From Bolinopsis microptera (taxonomy: Eukaryota > Ctenophora > Tentaculata > Lobata > Bolinopsidae), in the NCBI RefSeq assembly GCF_026151205.1, contig NC_087076.1, positions 18,525,419-18,589,418 of the forward strand: a stretch of DNA of 64,000 nucleotides, given 5' to 3'. The position numbers were made by a program, and so were the translations under genes. This document shows, one piece after another, positions 1 to 12,475 of this stretch. Position 1 is the stretch's first letter; each line of letters starts with the position of its first letter. The notes beneath the pieces were generated by a model. That model worked only from the letters and a program-made list of their open reading frames with translations. It did not search any database and was not told the origin of the DNA.

Positions 1-1965
1 TGGAGCTGGAGACCAGAGAGATCCAGAGGCAGATAGATCTGTTGAGAAAACAGGTTCCAGACAAGGCTAACATTGAGAGCTCTCTTGTTGACTCCCAGAT
101 CGAGGTATGTTGTGTGAAATTTATCCTGGGATTGGGTCAATCGTTTAGTATCTTTGTGGTCGAACATATTTAAAACACCCCCCTCCTAATAGCTAAAAAA
201 CCCCTCCTCCCAGCTTGCCACGACACAAGAACACTTGTACGATCTGGAGAAGAAGCTAGAAACCCCCGAGAACAAGGGCCGAGTGAGGCTGCTCAAAGGA
301 CAAGATCCTGATCCAGATAAACTGGAGGAGGATTGTGAGAAGCTGGAGGAGAGACTAGCCGAACAGGAACAGAAACTTCTGGAAAAGGAACTCATTTTAG
401 AGGAAGAGACTCGACTCACTGATAGAGTCACAAAGAAGGTTAGTTTAGAAAACAGTATTTTGTATTTGTTTTCTTTTGTAAGTTCGTAACACTTCCGACT
501 TCCCCTTCTCATTCACTAGATACACACTCTACTACTATCTAAGACACGACCTACCTTACTAGTTAATGTTTTAACGTGTAAGTTAAAGATGATGCTCAAT
601 GTTAATTTCAGGTTGATTTGGGTCAGCAGGATACGTTACAACTAGCAAAGCAAGTTAATGAGTATCAACGTAAACTTCAAGACACTACCCGCAAAATGAT
701 GGCCGTTGTTTCAGAACTCAGCATGAATCAAGTAATTATTAACCTTTTGTAACATTCATAGCAGTACTGGAGGTCGACATGAACCAATTAAATCAAAAAG
801 ATAAAATTTGTGATCTGAAAATTCATAGCTATTTCAGAGCTCAACGTGAACCAAATACTAATCAATATTTTGAACTCAATATTTATATCAAATACTGAAT
901 ATTCATATCAATGTCTGGCAATGTATTTTATAACTGTTCAGATATCACTCGCTGTTATTGTGGCTTGTTAAAGTCACTATTTAACAACTTTCCAATCAAT
1001 CAGGCCGAAACCATGAAGTTGCAGCAACATGCTACTGATAGGAGATCCGAGGTTGAGGACGCTTATCGTAAGTTGGATATGGGTCTACCACCAACTGAGG
1101 ACGCCGAGATGGAGTGGCAACGAATGTTGAGGGATGATGAGATGAAATCTGCCAGGATACTTCAGAAGCAGCAGGTACTGATACTGGCAATCTTGCGCAG
1201 AATTGTTTTTTTTTGGAATTTTACGTAGCCCGCGCAGTCAATATGGTGATGAAACATCGAGTTTTTTCGCGCAGTTTCCCTAGCAACGATCTATTGATAC
1301 AGCGTGTATTCTATCGATTCGTATTTTGAGGCTTTTTATTGCAACAATGGGACATTTTGGCGAGGGCTGAGTCCCAGCCATACATTTACACTCATCGATT
1401 ATACTGAAAGATTAATTCTTAAATTGGACGGCAGTTAAGTCGATGTGTTCATCATGCCTGTCCAAGCATATCATTCAACTGTTAAATTCCCGGACGGACA
1501 AGGCTTAAGGCCACCAACCCAAACTAATATGTATTTGGAAGTGCCTTGATGAGCTATGTACACTTTCGATCTAATGTCGGTAATATGTGTCCTACTCATC
1601 TAAATCATCTTGAGCACTGAGCAGTGCAGTGTAGAGAGGCCTTCCATATTAATGCCAAAAAGAGAGGTGACGGACTGGTGTACCACTGAGATTTTATCGG
1701 CCTTGAAATGATATTAAACCTACTCCCATATAAACATATATAAAATTTACCCGTATTCCAGGCTGAAGAGGAAGCAGAACAATACACTGTACCGGGTGGA
1801 ATCACCACTACAGCAGAACCGCGACCCAACGCTTACATTCCTGACGATCTCACGGAGCTGCCCGTTCCTCGACCATACGGTGCTTTGGCTCCCTTTAAAC
1901 CCACAGAACCTGGAGCTTGCATGCGGCACATCAGAAAACCGATCGTTAAACCGATCGAAATCTAG
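1..1965 (+). CDS. CCDC146: CCDC146-like ciliary coiled-coil protein, C-terminal five exons (5' end outside window)
   Basis: Five exons are visible: <1-104, 214-438, 612-731, 1004-1174 and 1762-1965 (TAG stop). All junctions are phase 0 with GT/AG borders. The protein is a charged heptad-rich coiled coil. It carries hallmarks I recognise from CCDC146: a GQDPDPDKL-type segment followed by [18 protein letters not shown], then [18 protein letters not shown], then [18 protein letters not shown], and the conserved tail with [20 protein letters not shown] and [18 protein letters not shown]146 and its algal homologue MBO2 are centriole/axoneme-associated proteins needed for normal sperm and cilium structure (family knowledge). 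The N-terminal part is missing because the window starts inside an exon. The last intron (1175-1761, 587 bp) is the largest seen here. A possible AATAAA lies at 2742-2747, far downstream. Confidence 0.9.
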
Positions 1966-2837
1966 AACTGATACAGAGTATTTGTTTTATTTGTTTGTAG
2001 AATCAGATATTCCAGGATTTTATACATCGCTCCAGTTGGTGCGTGTCTACTTTTACCCGGATGTGTTTTCATTGGTCGAATGACTGTTCAAAAAAATGGT
2101 CGAATGTTAAGTCGAAACCTGATAACTGGATCTCTAGAAACAATAACTTCTGTTAAATTTACATCATTTGATTTGGCAAATGGTTGTCATAAACATCTCA
2201 AACATGAAAACGCTTCAAATCCAGACTCGACCAAACTTTCAATCATTCATTCGACCTGTTATTCGACCAATGAAAACACATCCGGGTTAGACGCATTGGA
2301 GCTGCTTTTGATGAAGAGTGAGATTTTTGTACATTTAGTTTTTTCTGAACTTATCAGATAAACCGATGTAACATAAGATGAGGAGATGAAACAATTTTTG
2401 TTCTACGATATTCAAGAATCAGACTGAAGTTATAGTGAAGATTAACCAGAAAATGTACATTGTATGTAGATATTTTTAATTGGAAACTTTTTAGTTGACT
2501 AGTCTACATTCTGACTTGTAATTGATCCATTGCAACTGATTTGATTTTGAAACTTTCATCAAATAGTACAGAATTACACAGCAATGAACTTACCTGGGGA
2601 CCCCAGGCTATTATGTTCATAAACATAGAATAGAGATTCGGCGGAATGACATGCAGAACGCTTCCCAGTAATTAAAAAATGGTGACAACGAATTTTAAGG
2701 CTCAGGAAATGATCAGACTGGTTAGAGCAAGCACAAGTAATAATAAATTGACTGTATACTAAATGATTGGACTCTTACTCTGGCCCCCGTATAGTCATAA
2801 TATAGTAATTAGAAATGTACTATTATATATGTATAAA
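1966..2837. other. 3' flank of CCDC146 and intergenic DNA
   Basis: No coding exon is recognised. The stretch holds short chance ORFs only and an AATAAA at 2742-2747 that could serve as a distal polyadenylation signal. Confidence 0.5.
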
Positions 2838-3242
2838 TAGGGTGGGCCAAAAATCAGTGTGCGAACGTTTGGTCTTATACCTCCGCCGTGTTTTATATTT
2901 GAGAGCTGTTGCTTTGCAGATGGCATACTGTACCTTCTTGTTCGAGGATTCCGTCGCCAAAATTTGAAAATTCGAATATTTTAGACCACGCCCATTCAAT
3001 ATTAAAACACCTATATTGTTCTCTCTGAACATGCTGGACGCCTAATTTTTTCAGAGACGGTAGATCATTAAATGTTGCATCTGATCTGAAAAAAATGAGG
3101 CAAAACGGATTAGAAATGACGAAGTTGCCAAGGATTTTGTGTATCTCGTTAACAAAATTGACTGGGTGATTATGTTACACCGTGACACGACACCTTAATT
3201 GGGCAGCCTTAACGATTCCCGTTAAATGTTTAACGGGGTCCG
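2838..3242 (-). mobile_element. Truncated copy of a mariner-type MITE (one end only)
   Basis: The segment begins at a terminal motif beginning GGGTGGGCCAAAA. For about 400 bp it matches, in reverse orientation, the right half of the complete element at 51549-52317: the shared blocks include GGGCGTGG, the AACATGCTG/CAGCATGTT region and the CGTTAAAC-type inner edge. Similarity stops near 3242 and no second terminal repeat is found, so this copy has lost one end. No transposase is encoded. Confidence 0.7.
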
Positions 3243-3245
3243 GGG

Positions 3246-4611
3246 TCTACAATTTTAAATTGATGCGATGCTTGGCTAAATAAGGAAATTTATTATCAGG
3301 TCAATATTCTCATCCACTTTATTACACTATGTATACATTGGAATTGTAAAGAATTTGTAATTCTCGGAAAATTTGTAAACTCTGTATTTACCGACTAAGT
3401 AATCTAACATGGTCATTAGGTCATGGAGCACATGTAGTGACGTTGCTTGACTGTTTCTCAGTATCAATCCTTATATGGACATGGCATTTAACTTGTACTA
3501 AAAACTTGGATCTCCTGAAACCACGTCAACTTGGAGTTCAGTTGAAATGGTTAATGATTGCTTCGTTTTATTTCAAAGACTTTCGTTGATTTGTGCTCAC
3601 AATTATTTGAAGTCACTTTTACCACAACTTTTTATCTTAAATCTCCAGTTCTCGTGGTGAATTATTGTCATTAACATCTTTAACACGAAACACGCTTAAG
3701 CAGCATAATTTATGAACACTTTGAGCCATTTCAGTTTTCCGAACTTTCTACCAAACTTTCGACCATAGTTTCAACCCCACTGTATTAAACTTTTGAGCAC
3801 ACGCAACGTCGCCATATATCCAGTCAATCCCACAGTTCCTGGACCAACTTTTCCTCCACTTTAAACACTATCATTACAATTTAAAATCCATATTAAAAAA
3901 TTTGTCTCTGGACCCATTGATAAGCTATTAATTGTTAATTATCCGGCTTTTACTCTGCAATGATCAAATATCTGATCACCTCCCCAAAGTTTGTCCTTCA
4001 CTAAATCTCTAGCAGTAAGGGGTCGTTCACATATAATTACTTAATCAGCCAAAGGGGGGGGGGGGTTTCCAAATGATTACGCTGGTGTAATTTTGACTCA
4101 ATATGCAATGGTTATGGGTAAAACTGATTACGGAGGGGGAGGGGGATTAAAAATTGTCCAAAAAGTGATAACGTAATATGCGAACGACTCCTGGTACGAA
4201 CAAAGTACAGATTAGTCCTTTGTCAATCAGTCCTCATATTGTGCAACCAAACAATCGAGATCTCCCTGATCGTAGACTGAACAAATCTGTTGAACTATTG
4301 TATGCTTGTGTGTGCGTGTGTGTGTGCACATACTGTGTTTTGTTCTCCAATTAGCTCTAGAATGAATACTGAATAGGCTGGTAAAATACAGCCGTATTTC
4401 TCTGGTACGTGATTTTCTTTCCAACGCACATGAAGTTGTACATTCTGAATCTAATAATAATTATATTTTACTATCATTTGTAAGATGCTCTAAGCTCTTA
4501 TAACCGAGACCATCAAATAACGGTTCTAGACTTTAGTCCCGTTTGTACTGAATATTCTCGTTTTGTACTAGTTGACGTTGTTGTTTGAACCATTTCTTTA
4601 TCGGGGATTCG
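3246..4611. other. Intergenic, no gene recognised
   Basis: AT-rich DNA with a poly-G run near 4055, a G-rich run near 4134-4145 and a short GT repeat near 4305-4325. I see no exon, RNA gene or element. Confidence 0.5.
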
Positions 4612-6131
4612 ATGAACTCAATCAGTATCACAGGTATGCTGTTGGATGTTGATAAATATTTAGTTTGAAATCAATAAACTTAATCCAGTCTTAAACTTAA
4701 ACTTCAATACTAACTTCCAATTATCACCAACCAACATGTAGCGTTTGAAAATAATACCACTACAAGTATAAAAGTTTAAAATGCAAAACAGAGGTGATCG
4801 ATCATATAATCAATAATTTGATCTTGTTTCAGTTACCCTTGTGGCTGTCAGCTTAGTGGTCTCCTCAAATGGTTTTGCTGTAGGTTCGTAACACATAAAT
4901 TGCAGCTACTCTGCTGTTGCAATCACCCGAAATCTCCACTATTAACGGATATATTTTGTCGTACATTTTATTTGAAAATCAGTCCACAATTGCAAGTTGT
5001 AGAAATTATAACCCAAATTTATAAAGCTCCCTTGGAACACCGCAGGAGAGTTGGTGACATGTAACCTATGTCACCCGTTTGCTGGCGACACGGCACCGGA
5101 GGAATGTGACACGGACCCTGAGTACGGAGTGGAGTGTCCGCTGTGTTATCAGCTCTCTGGATCTGATAACTTCTTCAGAGAGATCTGCGTTCCTGTCAGC
5201 AACTACATGACCATCAGTGAGTTTAGTGACCATTAGTGAGTTTACAGAGTCGTTTTCATCCCCTCTCGGGCCTTCAACCTCCGTCTAGTAAGCTGCGACA
5301 AACTCCCCACCTCCCTCTCCCCCCAGACAAACCCCCCGGTCCTCATTAAAGCAAATTTAAACCTCCGTGTTTCACCGCCATTTATGGTCCGGTTTTCGTC
5401 ATTTTCCAGTTCCGGAGTAGAAACAATGTTCGCCCTCACTTCTCAGTACTTTATAGCTTTGGTTATGAGTATTTGTAAGCTTTAAACGTGATTTTATGCA
5501 ACATGTTTTTCAATAACCACCTCTCCCAGTGAACACGGTCATTCAGCCGGAGTTAGAATTGTGTTGGATGAAGAACCAAGGTAACTGTGTCCTACGACTG
5601 GTCGGACCTGTTTCTTCCTCGTCACCAACAATCTCTCCGGAGCCGGCAACCACAGATCCAGACTGCGCGAACTCTACTGATGAAGATGATGCTAGTTTTG
5701 TTGAGGATGAGATCGATGAGATCGATGAGAAAGGGGTGGATGAAGGTTATGATGTTGAGGACAGTGTTGTTCAAGGTAATGGCATTGAAGACAATGATAT
5801 TCAGGGTGATGATGTTGAAGACGATTCTATCGCTGACGGTGCTGTTGAAAACGATTCTGTCGCTGACGATACTGTTGAAGACGATTCTATCGCTGAAGAT
5901 GATACTGTTGAAGATGATACTGTTGAAGATGATACTGTTGAAGATGATACTGTTGAAGATGATACTGTTGAAGATGATACTGTTGAAGATGTAAATGTTG
6001 ACGATGATGAAGAAGATGTCTCCGAAACTTTGGATATAGATGATGAAGATGAGGACAGTACTGTCTTATTTGAAGAAATATTTCTGCTGTTTGTTAATGA
6101 GGAAACATCTATGGCAAGCACACTTGAGTGA
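4612..6131 (+). CDS. Secreted acidic protein with DTVED repeats, function unknown
   Basis: Four exons fit perfectly in phase: 4612-4633, 4833-4883, 5046-5216 and 5530-6131, giving 281 residues. Exons 1-2 encode a signal peptide starting MNSISITVTLVAVSLVV. Exon 3 is cysteine-rich with paired CxxC motifs (CNLC, CPLC) and single cysteines continuing into exon 4 (ELCW, NCV). It suggests a small disulfide-bonded domain that I cannot assign to a family. The rest of exon 4 is extremely acidic and low in complexity. It includes seven near-perfect 15-bp units (GAT ACT GTT GAA GAT) encoding DTVED, preceded by degenerate IEDND/VEDDS units. An AATAAA lies 41 nt after the stop. The compact cysteine head plus Asp/Glu tail would suit a calcium-binding or matrix protein, but that is inference only. 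Confidence 0.7.
5895..5992 (+). repeat. 15-bp in-frame tandem repeat (DTVED)
   Basis: Consecutive copies of GATACTGTTGAAGAT lie inside exon 4 of the secreted acidic protein. Upstream units at 5805-5890 are diverged relatives. Confidence 0.9.
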
Positions 6132-6171
6132 ATTACGCTTTATCTGTACTTCTAACACCACGATTAACTGC

Positions 6172-6177
6172 AATAAA
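6172..6177 (+). promoter_or_regulatory. Probable polyadenylation signal AATAAA
   Basis: A canonical hexamer lies 41 nt after the stop codon of the acidic secreted protein. Confidence 0.55.
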
Positions 6178-7336
6178 TATGCACAAACTGAGGTTTATTT
6201 CAAACCCCACGTAAATTACGCAATTTATATCACAGTCCTATGATGATAAAAAAGAAAGTACATTTTGGGATTTATTTAATAATTGATAACAGTGAACCCT
6301 TGTAATTTGTATTCGTATAATGAATGTTGTGAGCTTTGTAAGAGCCTAGTAGATATTTGAAAGTTTATCCATAAAGCAATGAACGTGACCGATATTGTTT
6401 TATAGGGCTAATATCAGTCCATTAGAGCGTAATCTCTTATCGTTATTGCTGACTATCTGTTAACATTAAAGGCAGTGCTATGATAAAAGAAGATATATCT
6501 TATTATATCTCAAAGTTCTTGTTGAAATACAAAAACTATAAAATACCGACTATCACTAACTGATGAAAATGGAACCATTGTCAATATCCAACCAGATATT
6601 ACATTAATCTTGTATGCATGTTCCAATATTTTGGATTGTCAGTGTCTGCTAATGCTTTTTTGGCCTGCGAGACTTTGGTGAGTTCCGCCAGATAATGGAG
6701 CCTGATCTACTCAGACAGCATTATGAATACTATATACTATGTATTAGTGTTATTATCATATCAATGATCGACAGTTATTATCGCGATAAACCGATGGAAT
6801 TGTTTGATAGTTGATCTGCAACTTAGCTCATGTATAAAAATAGTATTGTCAGCATTTTTATTCATTTCAAAAGAACTCATCCGAACTCTGACACGTTTTC
6901 AAGCAGCATATGACTCAGATATAATTAATAAAGAATGCTCGATTTGCATATTATGCGAACCAGCAGATACTCTTAGCTTTGCTATTAACAGAATATCTCA
7001 CATATTATGATGATACCAATAAATGGCTCATCTCAACGCTGCCCCCCGCTGAGATATGATCTGATTCCTATCTGTCACGTGAAGCAACTGCAGCTACTTT
7101 TTTATTACTTTTCTCAGCGCATATCTGCGAGCTAGCGTTGTTATTTGCAGTTCGTTATCTGGATTAGAGTTAAATGTCAGCCTTCTTGTGATAGTAAAAC
7201 AGTTAAACCCCAATTTAACGGGGTTGTCGAGAGAAAGGAGCTACCCCAGTAAATCTCACTAGATGCATGTAAATATGATAATTTCCGGTGATCTGAGAAA
7301 GACTGTTGGGGTGAGGTAAACCAGGGTTTCACTACA

Positions 7337-7426
7337 CATTCTTACCTTCTCATTCTTACCTTCTCATTCTTACCTTCTCATTCTTACCTTCTCATTCTTA
7401 CCTTCTCATTCTTACCTTCTCATTCA
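7337..7426. repeat. 14-bp minisatellite (CATTCTTACCTTCT), about 6.4 copies
   Basis: Perfect head-to-tail copies of the 14-bp unit; not coding. Confidence 0.95.
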
Positions 7427-10400
7427 AGTTAGAATGGTTAGATATTTGCTCATTCAGCCCCAAAACGTGTCGGTAAATGATCATTGGATAACTGATCTTT
7501 ATGAATGAATATTATGTGTCTTAGACAAATATTTCCTAAGTGAATGGTTATTTGATGTCACCAATTATTAGATTATATATTTGTATGGATTGTTCTCAAT
7601 TATGACATACTGTCATTAGCCTGACATGCAATTGTACCATTATGTTAATTGATAATCAATTCATTGTAATTAATAAAAGATGCATGCTCAATGCTCATGT
7701 GGTACAACTACATATTATACCATATTATACCAGTAAAACTTTTATATACCAGGCATCTCGGGGAAACGAAAAGTACACGGTATAGAAACAAAAAGGTATA
7801 ATAGATAAGAGAGAGAGGGTTACATGATCCCATCCCCAGTATCAGAATAAGCCTCCTAAATAATCTCTCATAAACCCCGTTATCTACTTATATGCATAAA
7901 CCGTTTCAATGTATCGTGAACACCCTGTATTGTTTCGTATTGCCATGCGATGCAGCTTGACGTGAAGTTTTGGGGGAAAGAAGAGGAACGGTATATCGAG
8001 GTGTCCGGTATAGAGAGGCACGGTGTGTAGACTTATAGAGGTTCGACTGTACAACATATTGAGAGGAATGTAGACTACGATGAAGTACGGCCGATCTAAT
8101 TTAAATTTTATTGAATTAAATCTGGTCTGGCATTGCCATTACTTTATATCAGGATAATTTCGTATCTGGATGCCATCGAGTTTGTGAGTCGCCACAGTGA
8201 AAGGAATCAGTTAAATGAATATGTTCCTCTGAAAGAGGCATTACATACACTATACAGTTTATACATATAAAGACCACTTAGGCTGCGTTTTATCACTGTT
8301 TTGATTTAGTACAGCTCAACCATTTGTTTTTACAGTTGCTCTCTGTCATGAAATAGAGCGGGTTTAAAGAGCATAACACGGGATAGCTGGACTATCCAGC
8401 CTCGTCATTAGCATTTTTACAGAGCCAGCCCTGTAAAATACAGGGAATGGAGACATGCTGCTTGTCTTTAATCATCCTCACATAAACGGGAATAGTTAAA
8501 ATTCTCTAACTTTATTTGGGTTAGAGTGTGAGTCTTCTCAACCTGATACGTGAAGTCTGTTCTCTTTTCCTTCCGAGCGCTGTCTCCAGCTCGCTCAGCT
8601 CGCAGATGCGTCCTAGCCTCGTCTGTGAGTCGTGCAAATAATTGTTTTTTAAATTTACATCAATCTATTGTTCTAAATGCTTCTTATTGGTAGGTTTTAT
8701 TTAATTTTCAGCTGACTACATTGTCTAATTAATCTCGGGGTTAGCAGTGATTGTCGTTTGTGTCGCCGAAAATCTTTATTCTGAAATGAATCTCATTGAA
8801 AACTCGTTATTATTCCAATACGATAATGAGCCCTACATTCGAAGTAATGCGTTCCCATTTTCCTGGTCGCATGCCCGAGCGTCTGTAATTGAGATATCCT
8901 ATAACAAAATCTACCACGATATTCCTCATCGTTTTCTGATAAGAACCCGTCAAAACTTGTCTTAAACGAGTTGAACCCCCTATTTCAAAGAGAGAGTTGC
9001 CGTCTCCATCGTGGCGCCAATTATTTGCTTCGCAGCCTATCATACCTGCTCCCAATTGAATTTATCGAAATCGGTGGCCACATATTATAATTCGCTGCAT
9101 TGTTGAGCTCATTATTTGGTTTGATGTTGACAAATTGGGGATCACGTCCCCAAGTATTTGGTAAACTTTTTGTTTAAAATGAGTTTCCGCAACACTAACA
9201 ACATCAGCCGTGTGTGTGACGGGGTGGTCGATAGTACTTCTATTTGTTTTCATAGTCAGAGTAGAGCAGGATGATAACTATTTTAACTATTTAGGGGCTT
9301 CCTCATTCGCATGTTTATAATGTAAACTGGGAACTGTTTGCCGCCTCTCTCCTGTACGCTGTAGTACGCCTGTCAGCCTGTAAGTATACGCTGTAGTATT
9401 AGTGGCAGTGCGCCTTTGGACTCTAGGAATTAGACAAGGTGTAGGAACTCGCTCAAGTTGCTCATTATGGACACTTAAAAGAAAGGGGAAAGCGCATGAA
9501 TAAAAACGTAACACCACGACATAACATAACAGGGCTATAGTACAAATAGTCAAATAGGGCTACATTTTTTTTAAATTAGCAAAGGGCTAAAAAATCAAGA
9601 ACTATAAGGTAACTCTACAAACCTACAAAATGACTGTAAAACTTACAATAGACGGATCCTCGCCAGACCAAGCAGTGAACTGTTAGCTCGTTAAGCGTGT
9701 AGGCAGCGTGCAGAGCTACTTATAAAGGCGCATAATACCTATTAGTGAACACCTTAACTCTTAAACTCCGTAATTTTATCAGTTAATTCTATTGGATAAT
9801 TGAGAAAGCACCTCTATTTCATGGACAATACAGATCTGCGCTTCAATTGTGATTCATGTTTCAACTGTAACTGTAAGTTTGTCTGCACGGAACCTCCCAG
9901 CCTCGATTCCTTGCTTAACTAGCCGTGCAGCAAGGATATCCACTGCAGGTTCACCAGGTTAGGCACATCACCAGCTCTGCATCGCACATGTTCAGTACTT
10001 ATAGGCGACCATAAGTCTCATCACACATAACTTTTTCTTTATTGTCAGATGTTTTATGTAAGCTGGCCTTTATGTGAGGAGCGAGGCGGAGGAACCTTAT
10101 ATACTTATTTAAACACAATCTAGACTACGGATTCAATCTAGATCTGGGTTCAAAGTAGGATTCGACTGTAGGTTGGTCTGTACGGAGCCTCCCAGCCTCA
10201 ATTCTTTGTTTAACTAGCAGTAGCTATACAGCAAAAATATCCATTAGGTTTACCTGTTCAGGCACAAGGAATTTTGCTTCATAATTTCCTGTCGTTCAAT
10301 TATCCGAGCCGAGAAGGTTTTGAATTGAATTTTTGAAATTAAGGGTACTGAGCAGCAAGGTGTCGGAGGGACTGAGGACAAAGCTTTCTTCGTGATACTC

Positions 10401-10693
10401 AACCCAAACATCTAATTGGATCAGCATATTCTGAGAAGATTTCACATTTCCCGAGTTCGCTACGCTGTCTCAACAGTCAGTGGAACCCATATCGGGGTAC
10501 CCAGTACCCACCCTCTCTCGGCAATAGGTCTGGGAGGGGCTCGCTCCTCCCAGTTCCAGTACATTCCTCCATCTTCTCCCTCTTAACATATGTCTTGATA
10601 TGTGCATATTATACAATAGTCTGTACAGTGTACAGCATAACGTCCGGCTGGTGGCTTGAAAGAGCTCACACCAGCAGACACCTGATTGCTACA

Positions 10694-10969
10694 CTAGTTT
10701 CCGGACACCTCCCGCCCAATCACAGCGTAAGGTTTCTGTAACGTGAGAGGGAGGGAACCAATCAGGAGAGCGGGTGGTATGTTTGTATTATTATTGTTAT
10801 GGAGCAGCTGCCTGGTTATCGGTCTTATGTTGTCCCCCTTCTCCAGTACAAATACTTGAGGGGTAGTCTTGCTACGTGGTTTTACTACTAATACTATACG
10901 TGGTTTTGTTCTTCTAAAATAGCCATCATAAAATTGGGGTCTTTGTCGTCGTACGCTCCATTTTTCCAT
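10694..10969 (-). CDS. Hypothetical 91-residue ORF, unverified
   Basis: An ATG-initiated minus-strand ORF starts MEKWSVRRQRPQFYDGYF and ends at TAG. It is basic at the start and contains an NNNN run from a short AAC/AAT repeat. Its composition is more protein-like than its neighbours: charged segments alternate with beta-type hydrophobic stretches (RIVLVVKPRS, VFVLEKGDN). No upstream or downstream exon was found and I do not recognise the family. A chance ORF is quite possible. Confidence 0.22.
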   Translation of the reverse strand: MEKWSVRRQRPQFYDGYFRRTKPRIVLVVKPRSKTTPQVFVLEKGDNIRPITRQLLHNNNNTNIPPALLIGSLPLTLQKPYAVIGREVSGN

Positions 10970-11172
10970 GATGATTCATCAGTGTTCCAAAACAAACTTT
11001 GTCAGATTCAAATTTCTCTGTTCTTTTCTTCGGGTAATGTAGCCAGTGTTTAGGTTTGAACCGGTTCAGCTTCTCTGTATGTTTATCCAGTCATTCCGTC
11101 CGTTGGGGATTCAATCGGTTACCACGTAGTGAAGTCATTTAAATATCCAATCGTACAGCTGCCATAAGCAAG

Positions 11173-11350
11173 CGGGGTCTACTGTTCAACTAACCGTACA
11201 TTACTGGGGTCTACTGTTCAACTAACCGTACATTACTGGGGAGTACCTACTATTCAACTAACCGTACATTACTGGGGTCTACTGTTCAACTAACCGTACA
11301 TTACTGGGGTCTACTGTTCAACTAACCGTACATTACTGGGGTCTACTGTT
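11173..11350. repeat. About 32-bp minisatellite, 5-6 copies
   Basis: The unit reads GGGGTCTACTGTTCAACTAA followed by CCGTACATTACT. One central copy carries a variant start (GGGGAGTACCTACTATT). Non-coding. Confidence 0.95.
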
Positions 11351-12372
11351 ATAGCATGCATTTCTCAATGTAAGGTTTGTTCGTTCAACTTACAAAGATT
11401 TTCCGATTGATAACTGATTGCCTTGATTTAACCAAAGACTTTGCGCCATGCCGTAGTTCGTATCTGATTTCAGTTGTTTTGGAGAGAAATTAACTATTGC
11501 TTGATTTAATTCTGGATGTTCATTTTATATTATTGATAGACATATCATTGGCATTCCTTCTTTTAAATTTCAAAAATTTCGATCAATCCGGCCCTTGATC
11601 ATCGAGCAATATTTACTCTTCCCATTTTACCGTTCTTTATTGTAATTTTAGGTTATTTTAAAACTCAGGAATTTAAAAATTCTGCTCCTCTAATCTAGTT
11701 ATCATGTTTTGAATGAACCAAATAACAAATAAATGATCCAAACAATACCGAAGTTTATCATCAACTTGATGCTGTTATGAAATACCGTGCATATTGAATT
11801 GGAGCCAAAAATGTGCTTGCTTTCAAAAGTTTTTAATCTGAACACAAGGGTCCCCCCTTGTGAAAAATTTTGAACAAATTTTCGAAAACTTTGGTGCTTT
11901 AAATATTATAATTTTGGTACCAAAAGTTGCGTCTGATTAAGCTCATTACGATCCTGTAAGAATTATTTCAAAATATTCAATATTTTAGGAGTTATAGGTA
12001 TTTAAAGCAATACATTAACCATCGTCCTTTGTACACTTTTGCAATGCACAGGAGGCCCACATACATCTTGACGTTATCGTGCTACACGGTGAATTTTCAT
12101 TATTCACAGTTAAAGGCAACTTTTGGTACCAAATTTATCAAAATCAGAGACCAAAAATTCTGTGCCAACTCATGGCGCTTATTACATAGACTAATAGGCA
12201 GTAAAACAGCACTGCAGTTTTATACGCTGCAGATTTGTGGGAGTGAAATAGAATTTAAATTAATGGTGATTTTTATTAATGACTCCTGTCGGAGTAGTTA
12301 TGACATTATTGAGAACAATAAATCTTTATGATCAAACATCACAGAATTGCAATTAATATTGCAGATAACAAC

Positions 12373-12475
12373 GGCTTAGTGGCTCAGTTGGTTAATCCGC
12401 CTGGTATTGCTTGAGGTACCAGGTTCGATTCCCGACTCTGTCACTAGCCGTGGGGTGAGCGTCGTCGACGCTCAG
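12373..12475 (+). mobile_element. tRNA-derived SINE head
   Basis: An RNA polymerase III promoter pair is present: an A-box-like TGGCTCAGTTGG at about 12380 and a perfect B box GGTTCGATTCC at 12422-12432. They have tRNA-like spacing, but there is no convincing anticodon arm or complete acceptor stem. Immediately downstream is a perfect hairpin with 7-bp arms, GAGCGTC/GACGCTC, and a 3-base loop (12458-12474), then a poly-C run. The arrangement suits a SINE better than a working tRNA. Confidence 0.6.

Larger units (their letters stand above)
6178..12372. other. Long non-coding stretch with two minisatellites
   Basis: Apart from the tandem repeats at 7337-7426 and 11173-11350 and a small minus-strand ORF at 10694-10969, I find no supported gene. 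A GC-richer patch near 8560-8640 ends in a donor-like GTGAGT and could be an untranslated first exon, but nothing confirms it. Confidence 0.45.

Noticed and set aside
5801-6121. Serine-rich minus-strand ORF
   Set aside because: Antisense of the acidic DTVED repeat; the plus strand has a spliced signal peptide and matching phases.
8747-9553. Several 60-90 codon ORFs on both strands
   Set aside because: They overlap each other, lack splice or start support, and show no family resemblance.
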